DNA of 8,842 nt. Source: a bacterium. GTDB lineage: Bacteria > Verrucomicrobiota > Verrucomicrobiae > Limisphaerales > J093. Each line of letters begins with the position of its first letter. Positions within the stretch are counted from its first letter, which is position 1. A program made the translations under genes and the position numbers. Below are positions 1 to 5,464 of the stretch, in pieces. The notes under the pieces were generated by a model. The model had not been told where the DNA came from. It saw only the letters and a list, made by a program, of their open reading frames with translations, and ran no database searches. Location: positions 1 through 8,842 of the forward strand of contig JAKCAB010000531.1 of the NCBI GenBank assembly GCA_021839785.1. Direction: 5' to 3'.

Positions 1-303
1 CCCGCGAAAGGTCTCACGGTCACGGCCGACTACCACGCCTTCTGGCTCGCCGATACTCACGATTACTTCTATCAGGTCAACGGCGTGGCCCGCAGCGCCG
101 GCGGCTACGGACTCATGCCCGGCAACGATAGCTTCGTCGGCACCGAACTGGACCTTGTCGCGAGTTACGTGGTGAGTAACTTCGGCAACTTGCAGGCCGG
201 CTACGGCCATTTCTTCCGCGGCGATTACGTCAAGCAAGCCCTGGCGACGCCCGGCTCGCAAGACGCCGACTGGGTTTACGTGCAGGCGACTTTCGCGTTC
301 TGA
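1..303 (+). CDS. C-terminal part of an alginate-export-type outer-membrane beta-barrel protein (5' truncated by window edge)
   Basis: The frame is open from base 1 to a TGA at 301-303 and gives 100 residues; the true start lies to the left of the window. The protein shows alternating polar/aromatic beta-strand patterns (TVTADYHAFWLAD, VGTELDLVASYVV, LQAGYGHFFRGDYV, DWVYVQATFAF) and ends in Phe, the usual C-terminal signal for BAM-dependent insertion of outer-membrane barrels. The strand pattern, with GTELD, an aromatic GYGHFF strand and a closing W-Y-V-Q strand, resembles the C-terminus of alginate-export (AlgE-like) domain proteins, which are common in Verrucomicrobiota. An internal ATG at 85 would give only 72 residues and is not a sensible start. 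The barrel assignment is firm, while the alginate-export family is a recognition from memory. Its natural substrate cannot be told. A 109-bp gap separates it from the exporter operon, so co-transcription is uncertain. Confidence 0.75.
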   Translation, partial: PAKGLTVTADYHAFWLADTHDYFYQVNGVARSAGGYGLMPGNDSFVGTELDLVASYVVSNFGNLQAGYGHFFRGDYVKQALATPGSQDADWVYVQATFAF

Positions 304-412
304 ACCACGGATCGCGCCGCCAAGGCACCTTCGTGTTGCCCCGTCTTGACCCTCATCAAGCTGCGGCAATTCATCCGGTAACCTTCCGCGAGCGCGCGGC
401 TCAAGTCTCCCC

Positions 413-1585
413 GTGCAGAAGCAAACTCGCAGTTCCAGCCGCCTCGTTTGGGGCACGTTGAAGTGGTTGCTGCCGCTGGCGGTGCTCGCCGTCGTGGCGT
501 TCCGGCTCAAGTTCGCCGCCGTGCCGGTGGACGCCTGGGCCGTGGAATCCGCCCCCATCGCCGCCGAGGTCATGGGCACCGGAACGCTCGAAGCGCGGGT
601 CAAAACCACGCTCAGCCCGCGCATCCAGGAACGATTGGCGACGGTGCTGGTAGATCAGGGCGATGCCGTGAAGGCCGGCCAGTTGCTGGCGCAGCTCGAC
701 GACGGCGAACTTAAGCAGGAAGTCGCCGTGGCCGAAGCCGCCCTGGCCGCCGCGCAAGCCGCGATGGAACGCACCCGCACCGACGAAGCCCGGTCCGCGG
801 CCGTGCTTGAGCAGGCCCGGCTCAGCCATGACCGCGCAACCGCTTTGCTGGCTACGCGCGTCGCGGCGCAAGCAGACGTGGACAAGGCGGTGGAAGCGCT
901 GAACGTGGCCGAGGCCGATCTCAAGCGTAGCCGCGCCACCACCGTCGAAGCGGAGCGCCAGGTCGTCACCGCCGAGATGACCCTGAAATACCAGCGCGAG
1001 CGGCTGAGCTTCACGCAGATCGTCTGTCCTTACGACGGCCTCGTGGTGCGCCGGGACCGCGATCCTGGCGGCGTCGTAGTACCGGGCAGTTCGATTTTAC
1101 AGGTCATTTCCACCAACGAAATCTGGGTTTCCGCCTGGGTGGACGAAACCGCCATGGCCGCGTTGGCTCCCAGCCAAACCGCGCGGGTGGTGTTCCGGAG
1201 CGAACCCGACCGAAGCTATCCGGGCACGGTCGCGCGGCTGGGGCGCGAGGCTGATCGCGAGACGCGCGAATTCGTCGTGGACGTGCGCGTGGAGCGCCTG
1301 CCGGCGAACTGGGCGGTGGGCCAGCGGGCGGAGGTCTTCATCGAAACGGTGCGCAAGGCCGCGGCGTCGGTCATTCCGCAGCGAGCCGTGAATTGGCGCG
1401 ATGGCCGGCCCGGCGTGTTCGTGGACACCCACGGCCACGCACGGTGGCGCGCGGTCAAGCTGGGTTTGCGCGGCCGCGAGGCGGTCGAGGTCGTCGAGGG
1501 TCTGCAAACCGGCGAACGCGTCGTGGCGCCGCGCGGCCCGGCGTCCGGCCAATTGCGCGAAGGCCAAAGCATCAAGGTCTCATGA
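413..1585 (+). CDS. HlyD-family periplasmic adaptor (membrane fusion protein) of an ABC exporter
   Basis: This 390-residue protein is an adaptor that would link an inner-membrane ABC transporter to an outer-membrane channel. Residues 14-30 form one hydrophobic segment after a basic start (signal anchor). Residues 78-97 (VLVDQGDAVKAGQLLAQLDD) are the first half of a lipoyl/biotinyl-like domain. Residues about 101-192 are Ala/Glu/Arg-rich helical hairpin, and residues 203-231 (PYDGLVV...GSSILQV) are the second lipoyl half. Beta-barrel and membrane-proximal domains follow (EIWVSAWVDE, FVVDVRVE, GLQTGERVV). The start is GTG at 413; it is the first usable start in this frame, and no Shine-Dalgarno sequence is visible before it. 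A small hairpin (ccgcg/cgcgg, 386-399) lies just upstream. The stop overlaps the next start by 4 bases (ATGA), indicating translational coupling. The order adaptor-permease-ATPase matches DevB-DevC-DevA. The substrate is unknown; no TolC-like gene is in view. Confidence 0.92.
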   Translation: MQKQTRSSSRLVWGTLKWLLPLAVLAVVAFRLKFAAVPVDAWAVESAPIAAEVMGTGTLEARVKTTLSPRIQERLATVLVDQGDAVKAGQLLAQLDDGELKQEVAVAEAALAAAQAAMERTRTDEARSAAVLEQARLSHDRATALLATRVAAQADVDKAVEALNVAEADLKRSRATTVEAERQVVTAEMTLKYQRERLSFTQIVCPYDGLVVRRDRDPGGVVVPGSSILQVISTNEIWVSAWVDETAMAALAPSQTARVVFRSEPDRSYPGTVARLGREADRETREFVVDVRVERLPANWAVGQRAEVFIETVRKAAASVIPQRAVNWRDGRPGVFVDTHGHARWRAVKLGLRGREAVEVVEGLQTGERVVAPRGPASGQLREGQSIKVS

Positions 1586-2796
1586 ACCTGGCCCTCCGCG
1601 ATATCCGGCACAACCGGGCCCGCTTCGCGCTGACCACGCTCGGCATCGGGCTGCTGCTCATGATCGTCATGGGCATGGGCGGCATTTACCGCGGCTTGAT
1701 CGCGGAGGCCACCTTGCTGGTGGACCGCATCGGCGCCGATCTCTGGTTGGTGCAAGCCAGCACGCGCGGGCCGTTCGCCGAGATTTCGCGCGTGGCGGGC
1801 AACCTCGAAGACCGCGCCCGCGCGGTGCCCGGCGTCGCCAGCGCGCGGCGGTTCGTGTCGCACACCGTTCAACGCGAGCACCGCGGCCGGCCACTGCGCA
1901 TCGTGGTGCAAGGCTTGTCCTGGCCGGAAGACCGTGGCGACTGGTTGCCGCTGATCGCCGGCCGGCCGCTCCGGCAGGCGCACTACGAAATGGTCGCCGA
2001 TCGCAGCCTGGGCCTCGCTCTTGGCGAACAGGTGCGACTCGGTAAAGACGTTTACCGCGTGGTCGGTTTGACCCAAGGCATGGTGGGTTCAGGCGGCGAC
2101 GGACTGGGCTTTTTCTCCGTGGCCGATGCGCAGGCCATCCAGTTCGACGAACCGCCCGAGGCCACGCGCCTGGAACGCGCCGCGCGGTTCGATCGGGTGG
2201 TGGCCAACGACCTGGGCCGCGTGCAGCCGCTGTTGGCCGACCGCAGCGCCGGCACATCGGCGAACATCCCGGCGTTTGGGCAGCCGCTGGTGAGCGCCGT
2301 GATGGTGACCGTGAAACCCGGCGCGAATCCGGCGGCCGTGGCGGACACGTTCCGTCGCTGGCCGGACGTGACGGTGTACAGCACCGCGGCGCAGAAAGAC
2401 CTGTTGTTGTCCGGCATGGTGGACAAGGCGCGCCGCCAACTCGGCTTGTTCCGCGTGCTGCTGGTGATCATTTCCACCATCATCATGGCGCTGATCATCT
2501 ACACCCTCACCCTCGACAAGCTGCACGACCTCGCGATGCTGAAGCTGATGGGCGCGCGCAACCGGGTGCTCGCCGGCCTCATCCTGCAACAATCGCTGCT
2601 GATCGGCGCGCTGGGCTACGCGCTGGCCTGGTGGCTCGGGCAATACGCCTTCCCGCGGTTTCCCCGCCTGGTCGTGATCCAGACGCCGGACCTGATCGCG
2701 CTGGCGGGAATCGTGCTGGGCATTTCGGTGCTCGCCAGCCTGCTGGGCATTTGGAAGGCGATGCGCGTCGAACCGAACAAAGTGCTGGCGACATGA
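1582..2796 (+). CDS. ABC exporter permease, FtsX/MacB (DevC-like) type
   Basis: The 404-residue inner-membrane protein has the classic FtsX-superfamily layout. TM1 is near residues 16-35, followed by a large periplasmic domain (about 36-285, MacB-PCD-like). Three C-terminal helices follow, near 289-308, 333-353 and 369-391. The cytoplasmic loop after TM2 reads YTLTLDKLHDLAMLKLMGA (residues 307-325), the family's conserved coupling region (compare T...K..E.A.LKA.GA), and the protein ends with the usual R.EP...L motif. The start is the ATG at 1582, overlapping the adaptor stop by 4 bases; an upstream extension to 1393 lies inside the adaptor and is spurious. Its stop likewise overlaps the ATPase start at 2793. 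Such permeases work as mechanotransmitters, passing ATP-driven motion to the adaptor rather than moving substrate across the inner membrane. DevC is the closest family I recognise; MacB is less likely because the ATPase is a separate gene. Confidence 0.92.
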   Translation: MNLALRDIRHNRARFALTTLGIGLLLMIVMGMGGIYRGLIAEATLLVDRIGADLWLVQASTRGPFAEISRVAGNLEDRARAVPGVASARRFVSHTVQREHRGRPLRIVVQGLSWPEDRGDWLPLIAGRPLRQAHYEMVADRSLGLALGEQVRLGKDVYRVVGLTQGMVGSGGDGLGFFSVADAQAIQFDEPPEATRLERAARFDRVVANDLGRVQPLLADRSAGTSANIPAFGQPLVSAVMVTVKPGANPAAVADTFRRWPDVTVYSTAAQKDLLLSGMVDKARRQLGLFRVLLVIISTIIMALIIYTLTLDKLHDLAMLKLMGARNRVLAGLILQQSLLIGALGYALAWWLGQYAFPRFPRLVVIQTPDLIALAGIVLGISVLASLLGIWKAMRVEPNKVLAT

Positions 2797-3506
2797 ACGC
2801 TTCCACCCCAAACCGCGTCGCGGCCGTGGCGGCCGAGCGCCTCACCAAAGTGTACGGCAGCGGCAACACCGAGGTGGTCGCCATGAACGACGTCTCGCTC
2901 CAGGTGCAGCGTGGCGAGGTCGTGGCTTTGCTCGGACCGAGCGGGGCCGGCAAGTCCACCCTGCTCACGGCCCTGGGCCTGGTCAACCCGCCCACGCGCG
3001 GCCGGATTGCCATCGGCGGGCAGCCGGTCCTGGACGGCGACCAACCGCTGACCGACCTGCGCGCGTTTCGGCGCCAGCACCTCGGCTTCGTCTTCCAGAA
3101 GGCGAATCTGATTCCATTTCTGACCGCCGTGGAAAACGTGCAGGTGGCACTCGAAATCAACGAGGTCACGCCTCGGCAGGCGCGCCGCCGGGCGTTGGAA
3201 CTGCTCGATTACCTGGGCGTGGCGGAGCGGGCCGGCAACCTGCCGGAGGCATTGTCCGGCGGCCAGCAGCAACGCGTGGCGGTCGCGCGCGCCCTGGCCA
3301 ACGATCCCAGCCTGATCCTGGCCGATGAGCCGACCGCCGCGCTGGACAGTCATCGCGGCCGGCAGGTCATGGAGTTGTTTTGCAGGGTGGCCCACGAACG
3401 CGGCGCAGCGGTGATCGTGGTCACGCACGACCACCGCGCGTTGGACGTGTTTGACCGCACTTTCGAAATGGAAGATGGGCGCTTGCGCCCCGGCCACAGC
3501 GCTTGA
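2793..3506 (+). CDS. ABC transporter ATP-binding protein (LolD/MacB/DevA family)
   Basis: This 237-residue nucleotide-binding subunit powers the adjacent permease. All motifs are intact: Walker [10 protein letters not shown] (48-56), Q-loop Q102 in GFVFQKANL, signature LSGGQQQ (154-160), Walker B LILADEP with catalytic E179, D-loop ALD (183-185) and H-loop H212 in VVTHD. Residues 100-110 ([11 protein letters not shown]) and TAVENV (111-116) are typical of the MacB/LolD/DevA group. The start is the ATG at 2793 that overlaps the permease stop; a longer in-frame extension back to 2631 runs inside the permease and is rejected. It is the last gene of the operon. The stop is only 9 bases before a structured repeat at 3516, whose hairpins could shape the transcript end. 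The residues after about 228 form a short acidic-to-basic tail ending PGHSA, so the length is normal for the family. Confidence 0.95.
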   Translation: MNASTPNRVAAVAAERLTKVYGSGNTEVVAMNDVSLQVQRGEVVALLGPSGAGKSTLLTALGLVNPPTRGRIAIGGQPVLDGDQPLTDLRAFRRQHLGFVFQKANLIPFLTAVENVQVALEINEVTPRQARRRALELLDYLGVAERAGNLPEALSGGQQQRVAVARALANDPSLILADEPTAALDSHRGRQVMELFCRVAHERGAAVIVVTHDHRALDVFDRTFEMEDGRLRPGHSA

Positions 3507-3515
3507 GCCTGAATT

Positions 3516-3713
3516 CCGAAGTTGGGGAGCACGCCCGCCCTCGGGTGTGGCTGGACGCCTGTCTGTGCGCTGCACGCAGACAGGCGCCGCGCGTCCAGCG
3601 CCTGGGCCACGCTCCGGACCGGCCAATCGTCGCACGGTGTCCGACGATAACTGTTTTCGGCGAGGGCGCCGAATACCGCACGCGGGGCACGTGCGCTCCC
3701 CAATCCACTTCGG
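3516..3713. repeat. Structured intergenic element with inverted ends and five internal hairpins (putative interspersed repeat or structured RNA)
   Basis: The ends are imperfect inverted repeats: ccgaag+ttggggagc (3516-3530) against gctccccaa+tcca+cttcgg (3695-3713), giving a 15-bp terminal stem with a 4-base bulge. Five hairpins fill the inside: 3531-3537/3542-3548 (acgcccg/cgggtgt, one G-T pair); 3556-3565/3577-3586 (cgcctgtctg/cagacaggcg), extended by ctgga/tccag at 3551-3555/3594-3598; 3626-3632/3642-3648 (atcgtcg/cgacgat); 3656-3662/3667-3673 (ttcggcg/cgccgaa); and 3677-3682/3690-3695 (cgcacg/cgtgcg), which shares one base with the end repeat. There is no coding signal: several short frames overlap on both strands. 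The shape, a closed stem around a multi-branched core, suits a MITE/REP-like element or a structured RNA. I recall similar text in intergenic DNA and spurious peptides of Verrucomicrobiota, but copy number cannot be seen here as this is the only copy in the window. Confidence 0.65.
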
Positions 3714-3914
3714 TTTTCGGGTTGAAGCGAGGCCGACGCCGGCTTGACGGGCGCACAGGTCCGGCCCCATCTTCGCCGGCCGCGGGCTGTTGAGCGGAGG
3801 ATGGTCAATGACGGTGCGAGTCGGAGGAAAATCCGGCGCTGGGTTGAAGAACGCCGCCTTCCGGCCAATCGCCGCCCGCCCGTTCGGAAGCATCGCCAAA
3901 GCGAACTTGACGTC
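3714..3914. other. Leader region of the DUF5069 gene, no gene seen
   Basis: About 200 bp lie between the structured element and the DUF5069 start. Frames are open on both strands, but the translations are Arg/Pro-rich GC artefacts with no recognisable domain. A 9-base direct repeat, gggttgaag, occurs at 3719-3727 and 3841-3849. A lone ttgacg at 3744-3749 resembles a -35 box, but no acceptable -10 box follows at the right spacing. The promoter of the DUF5069 gene presumably lies here but cannot be placed. Confidence 0.4.
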
Positions 3915-4340
3915 ATGAGCCACATCATTTACCCGCGTTGTCCCCGCGAAACGATGGACGGGTGGGTGCACCTGCCCCGTTTCATCGACAAGATCCGCCT
4001 GCAACTCGCCGGCAAATTGCCCCCTGATTACCAGGCGAACTTCACCAAGGGCTTCGACGGGCGCTGGCTCGCCACCGCAGGTGTGGAAGCGGTGCCGTTC
4101 ATCGAAATGGTGAAGCACACGCTGACCGACGGCGAGGTCGCAGACTGGGTCCGGCAACACGTCAAACGAAGCGACGCGGAGAAGCGCGCCTTCGCGGATT
4201 CCGTGTTGAATTATCCCGACCGGGACGACGACGCCGGGCAGCAGCGGTTGCGCCAGCGCAAGGAACAGGCCGGCATTGCCCACCGCGACGATGTCCGCAC
4301 GTTCGTTGACCTGATTGACGCCGACGAAGGGCGGATTTGA
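3915..4340 (+). CDS. DUF5069 domain-containing protein
   Basis: This 141-residue cytosolic protein of unknown function has the family's hallmarks. The N-terminus is YPRCPRETMDGWVHLPRFID (6-25), followed by KIRLQLAGKLPPDYQ (26-40), then GFDGRWLATAGV (46-57) and TDGEVADWVR (71-80). It has no signal peptide or membrane segment. I chose the ATG at 3915, which gives the normal family N-terminus; the frame stays open upstream to 3744, but that extension is Arg-rich, low in family resemblance and lies in the gap after the structured repeat. No Shine-Dalgarno sequence is visible. The gene is convergent with the minus-strand TIR/dehydrogenase locus and ends 42 bp from the duplicated dehydrogenase tail. 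The family is frequent in Verrucomicrobiota and has no established biochemical role that I know of; the charged, Trp-containing motifs suggest a small folded helical domain. Confidence 0.85.
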   Translation: MSHIIYPRCPRETMDGWVHLPRFIDKIRLQLAGKLPPDYQANFTKGFDGRWLATAGVEAVPFIEMVKHTLTDGEVADWVRQHVKRSDAEKRAFADSVLNYPDRDDDAGQQRLRQRKEQAGIAHRDDVRTFVDLIDADEGRI

Positions 4341-4375
4341 AGCGCCCGGCCGCGCGCTCGGCGGTGAATTCCCAG

Positions 4376-4391
4376 CCGGCGATTACGCCGG
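4376..4391. terminator. Small perfect hairpin between convergent genes (terminator-like, no T-tract)
   Basis: ccggcg-atta-cgccgg forms a perfect 6-bp stem with a 4-base loop. It lies 35 bp after the DUF5069 stop and overlaps the end of the duplicated dehydrogenase tail, whose TAA stop (minus strand) falls in the loop. It could slow transcription from either side, but no run of T follows on either strand, so it is not a canonical intrinsic terminator. The intact dehydrogenase copy at 5381 lacks this hairpin. Confidence 0.3.
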
Positions 4392-4466
4392 ATAGTCCAG
4401 CGCCTCGCGGGTCATCACCTTGGTCAGCGCTTCGGCGGCGCGGTCTTTGGCGAGGCGGCAGCCGGT
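4383..4466 (-). pseudogene. Orphan copy of the last 27 codons plus stop of the acyl-CoA dehydrogenase gene
   Basis: On the minus strand this segment reads TGCRLAKDRAAE... ...REALDYPA and TAA, the same 27 residues as positions 719-745 of the full dehydrogenase at 5381-7618. Over 84 bp the two copies differ at 7 bases: TGC/TGT, AAA/AAG, GCC/GCG, GAA/GAG, GTG/GTC, TAT/TAC and CCG/CCA. All are third positions and silent. Homology stops abruptly at 4466/4467, five bases from the stop of the downstream TIR gene, and ends at the stop codon on the other side. It has no start and cannot be expressed as an enzyme. The silent-only pattern means both copies evolved under protein-level selection before this one was cut off. 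It is either the displaced tail of the resident gene after an insertion, or the last scrap of a second dehydrogenase gene. Confidence 0.9.
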
Positions 4467-4471
4467 GAACC

Positions 4472-4879
4472 TCACGCGGCTACGGCGTCTTCCACGCGTT
4501 GGAACCACTGGTCGAAGTCCTCCGGCTTCCTGAAGTCGCGGATGCGGGCAAACTGCTTTTGCTCCAATTCCACCGGCAGTTTCATCGGGAGAGTCGTGCC
4601 TGCAACCACCACGAGAATGGGCTTTTCCAAAGCCCAGGCAGCGCCCAGTTCTTGGAGAAGCCAGGGTGAGGCGAGCGCGTCGGGCGACACCACCATGACA
4701 AACAAATTGCTGTTGATCAAAGCGTCCCGGAGCTTTGTCTGCCAGTCACTGCCGGCACTCAGATCGTCAGCCGAAAGCAGCCTGACGTCACGACGAGCGC
4801 CGAGCAGCCGGCGCAGTTTATCAGCGTGTGCCGCGTCTTTGCGGGCGTAACTGAGAAAAACGTTGTAGGGTCCAGTCAT
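4472..4879 (-). CDS. Stand-alone TIR-domain protein B (second gene of TIR pair)
   Basis: The whole 135-residue protein is one TIR fold. Box 1 is VFLSYARKD (7-15), the region around residues 33-46 (RLLSADDLSAGSDW) is the betaB/BB-loop, and SPWLLQELGAAW (71-82) carries W73 and E77, the WxxxE spacing of the catalytic glutamate of bacterial NAD-cleaving TIRs. There is no signal peptide, membrane segment or fused sensor domain. Its ATG overlaps the stop of the upstream TIR gene by 4 bases (ATGA), so the two are translationally coupled. Both TIRs share the G-A-W-x-L-x-K pattern after the catalytic Glu, suggesting distant paralogy. In known bacterial systems (Thoeris ThsB, TIR-SAVED, short TIR-APAZ, AbiTir) TIRs cleave NAD or make a cyclic-ADPR-type signal during phage infection. 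A role in defence here is inferred from family and context; no partner effector such as ThsA is in the window. Confidence 0.88.
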   Translation of the reverse strand: MTGPYNVFLSYARKDAAHADKLRRLLGARRDVRLLSADDLSAGSDWQTKLRDALINSNLFVMVVSPDALASPWLLQELGAAWALEKPILVVVAGTTLPMKLPVELEQKQFARIRDFRKPEDFDQWFQRVEDAVAA

Positions 4880-5304
4880 ACGGCTTTCGATTTGCGGGCT
4901 CGAAGCTTCACGTCTGCAAGGTAGGTATCAAAGTCGTTCAGGTCAACGGCCCGGCAGTTGGCGATCACGTCAGGCAACTCCTTGGGTGTAACCTGGTCCA
5001 TGATGGCCACAACGCGCTTCCCCAGAACCCAGGCACCTGCAATCTCGACCAAGACCCATTCCCGGTTAATCGAGTTGCGAGTCAACAGCACCACAAGTTC
5101 ATCACAACTGCGGAGGTTCGTCCGGATGGCCTCGGGAATGAAATCGCCGCTATGAATGTCCTTCTCGTCGAAGAAAACTTGGATGCGTTGGTTCCGGCCC
5201 GCAGACTCAATTAGCCTCGCCATTTGACGCGCGACCCACCTGTCTTTCGACGAATGGCTGATAAACACCAAGTAGTCGCGCCTTTGTTTCTGTCTCTTGG
5301 GCAT
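4876..5304 (-). CDS. Stand-alone TIR-domain protein A (first gene of TIR pair)
   Basis: The 142-residue protein has a basic N-terminus (PKRQKQRR) followed by a TIR domain. Box 1 is VFISHSSKD (13-21), the BB-loop region is VFFDEKDIHSGD (43-54), the alphaC region is LTRNSINREWVLVEIAG, with W83 and E87 in the catalytic WxxxE position, and the final strand ends at VDLNDFD. The C-terminus is Lys/Arg-rich (KLRARKSKAV). I chose the ATG at 5304, which starts 12 residues before the first strand; a GTG at 5343 would add 13 residues with no domain content. No convincing Shine-Dalgarno sequence precedes either. It follows the dehydrogenase stop by 76 bp on the same strand and could be read from the same transcript. 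Its stop overlaps the start of TIR B. GC content is lower than that of its neighbours, consistent with transfer. NADase or cyclase activity is plausible from intact motifs but unproven. Confidence 0.88.
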   Translation of the reverse strand: MPKRQKQRRDYLVFISHSSKDRWVARQMARLIESAGRNQRIQVFFDEKDIHSGDFIPEAIRTNLRSCDELVVLLTRNSINREWVLVEIAGAWVLGKRVVAIMDQVTPKELPDVIANCRAVDLNDFDTYLADVKLRARKSKAV

Positions 5305-5380
5305 GGCGTTTGACGAGCGGGAGGTTGCTCCGCCGAACCCCACTCAGCAAGCGAATCCTTGTTGCCGATGCCGGTCAACC

Positions 5381-5464
5381 TTACGCTGGGTAGTCCAGCG
5401 CCTCGCGGGTCATGACCTTGGTCAGCGCCTCGGCCGCGCGGTCCTTGGCGAGGCGACAGCCGGT
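5381..5464 (-). repeat. In-gene copy of the 84-bp dehydrogenase-end direct repeat
   Basis: This is the functional copy of the direct repeat, codons 719-745 and stop of the acyl-CoA dehydrogenase. It matches 4383-4466 at 77 of 84 positions in the same orientation, with all differences silent. Outside these limits the two loci stop matching: the preceding codon is CTT here against TTC at the orphan copy, and there is only a chance gccgg match after the stop. It marks one side of the TIR-pair unit. Confidence 0.9.

Larger units (their letters stand above)
4383..5380. mobile_element. Putative 998-bp acquired unit: TIR gene pair plus duplicated gene end
   Basis: The two dehydrogenase tails are exactly 998 bp apart and flank only the two TIR genes plus short spacers. 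Base composition changes inside: by my count 4921-5160 is about 56% GC, whereas a sampled line of the dehydrogenase (6001-6060) is 77%. Insertion at the 3' end of a gene with retention of a replacement tail is what genomic islands and satellites do, but no integrase, transposase, tRNA or terminal inverted repeats are visible. Homologous or illegitimate recombination with foreign DNA carrying 'dehydrogenase end + TIR genes' fits as well. The boundaries are those of the repeat unit, not of a proven element. Confidence 0.5.

Noticed and set aside
3451..3793. Short overlapping frames on both strands over the structured element as small proteins
   Set aside because: The hairpin architecture explains the sequence better; several frames are open at once and none has a protein signature.
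3744..3914. N-terminal extension of the DUF5069 protein
   Set aside because: The added 57 residues are Arg-rich and not like the family, and the ATG at 3915 gives the normal N-terminus.
2616..4283. 555-codon open frame on the minus strand across the ATPase, the structured repeat and DUF5069
   Set aside because: It crosses three better-supported features, is compositionally biased and has no recognisable motif.
4472..5304. Thoeris defence system
   Set aside because: Only TIR genes are present; there is no ThsA-like SIR2/Macro/SLOG effector in the window, so the name would be unsupported.
4387..5464. Target-site duplication of a transposon to explain the 84-bp direct repeat
   Set aside because: It is far longer than usual target duplications, carries seven silent differences, and no transposase or terminal inverted repeats border the unit.
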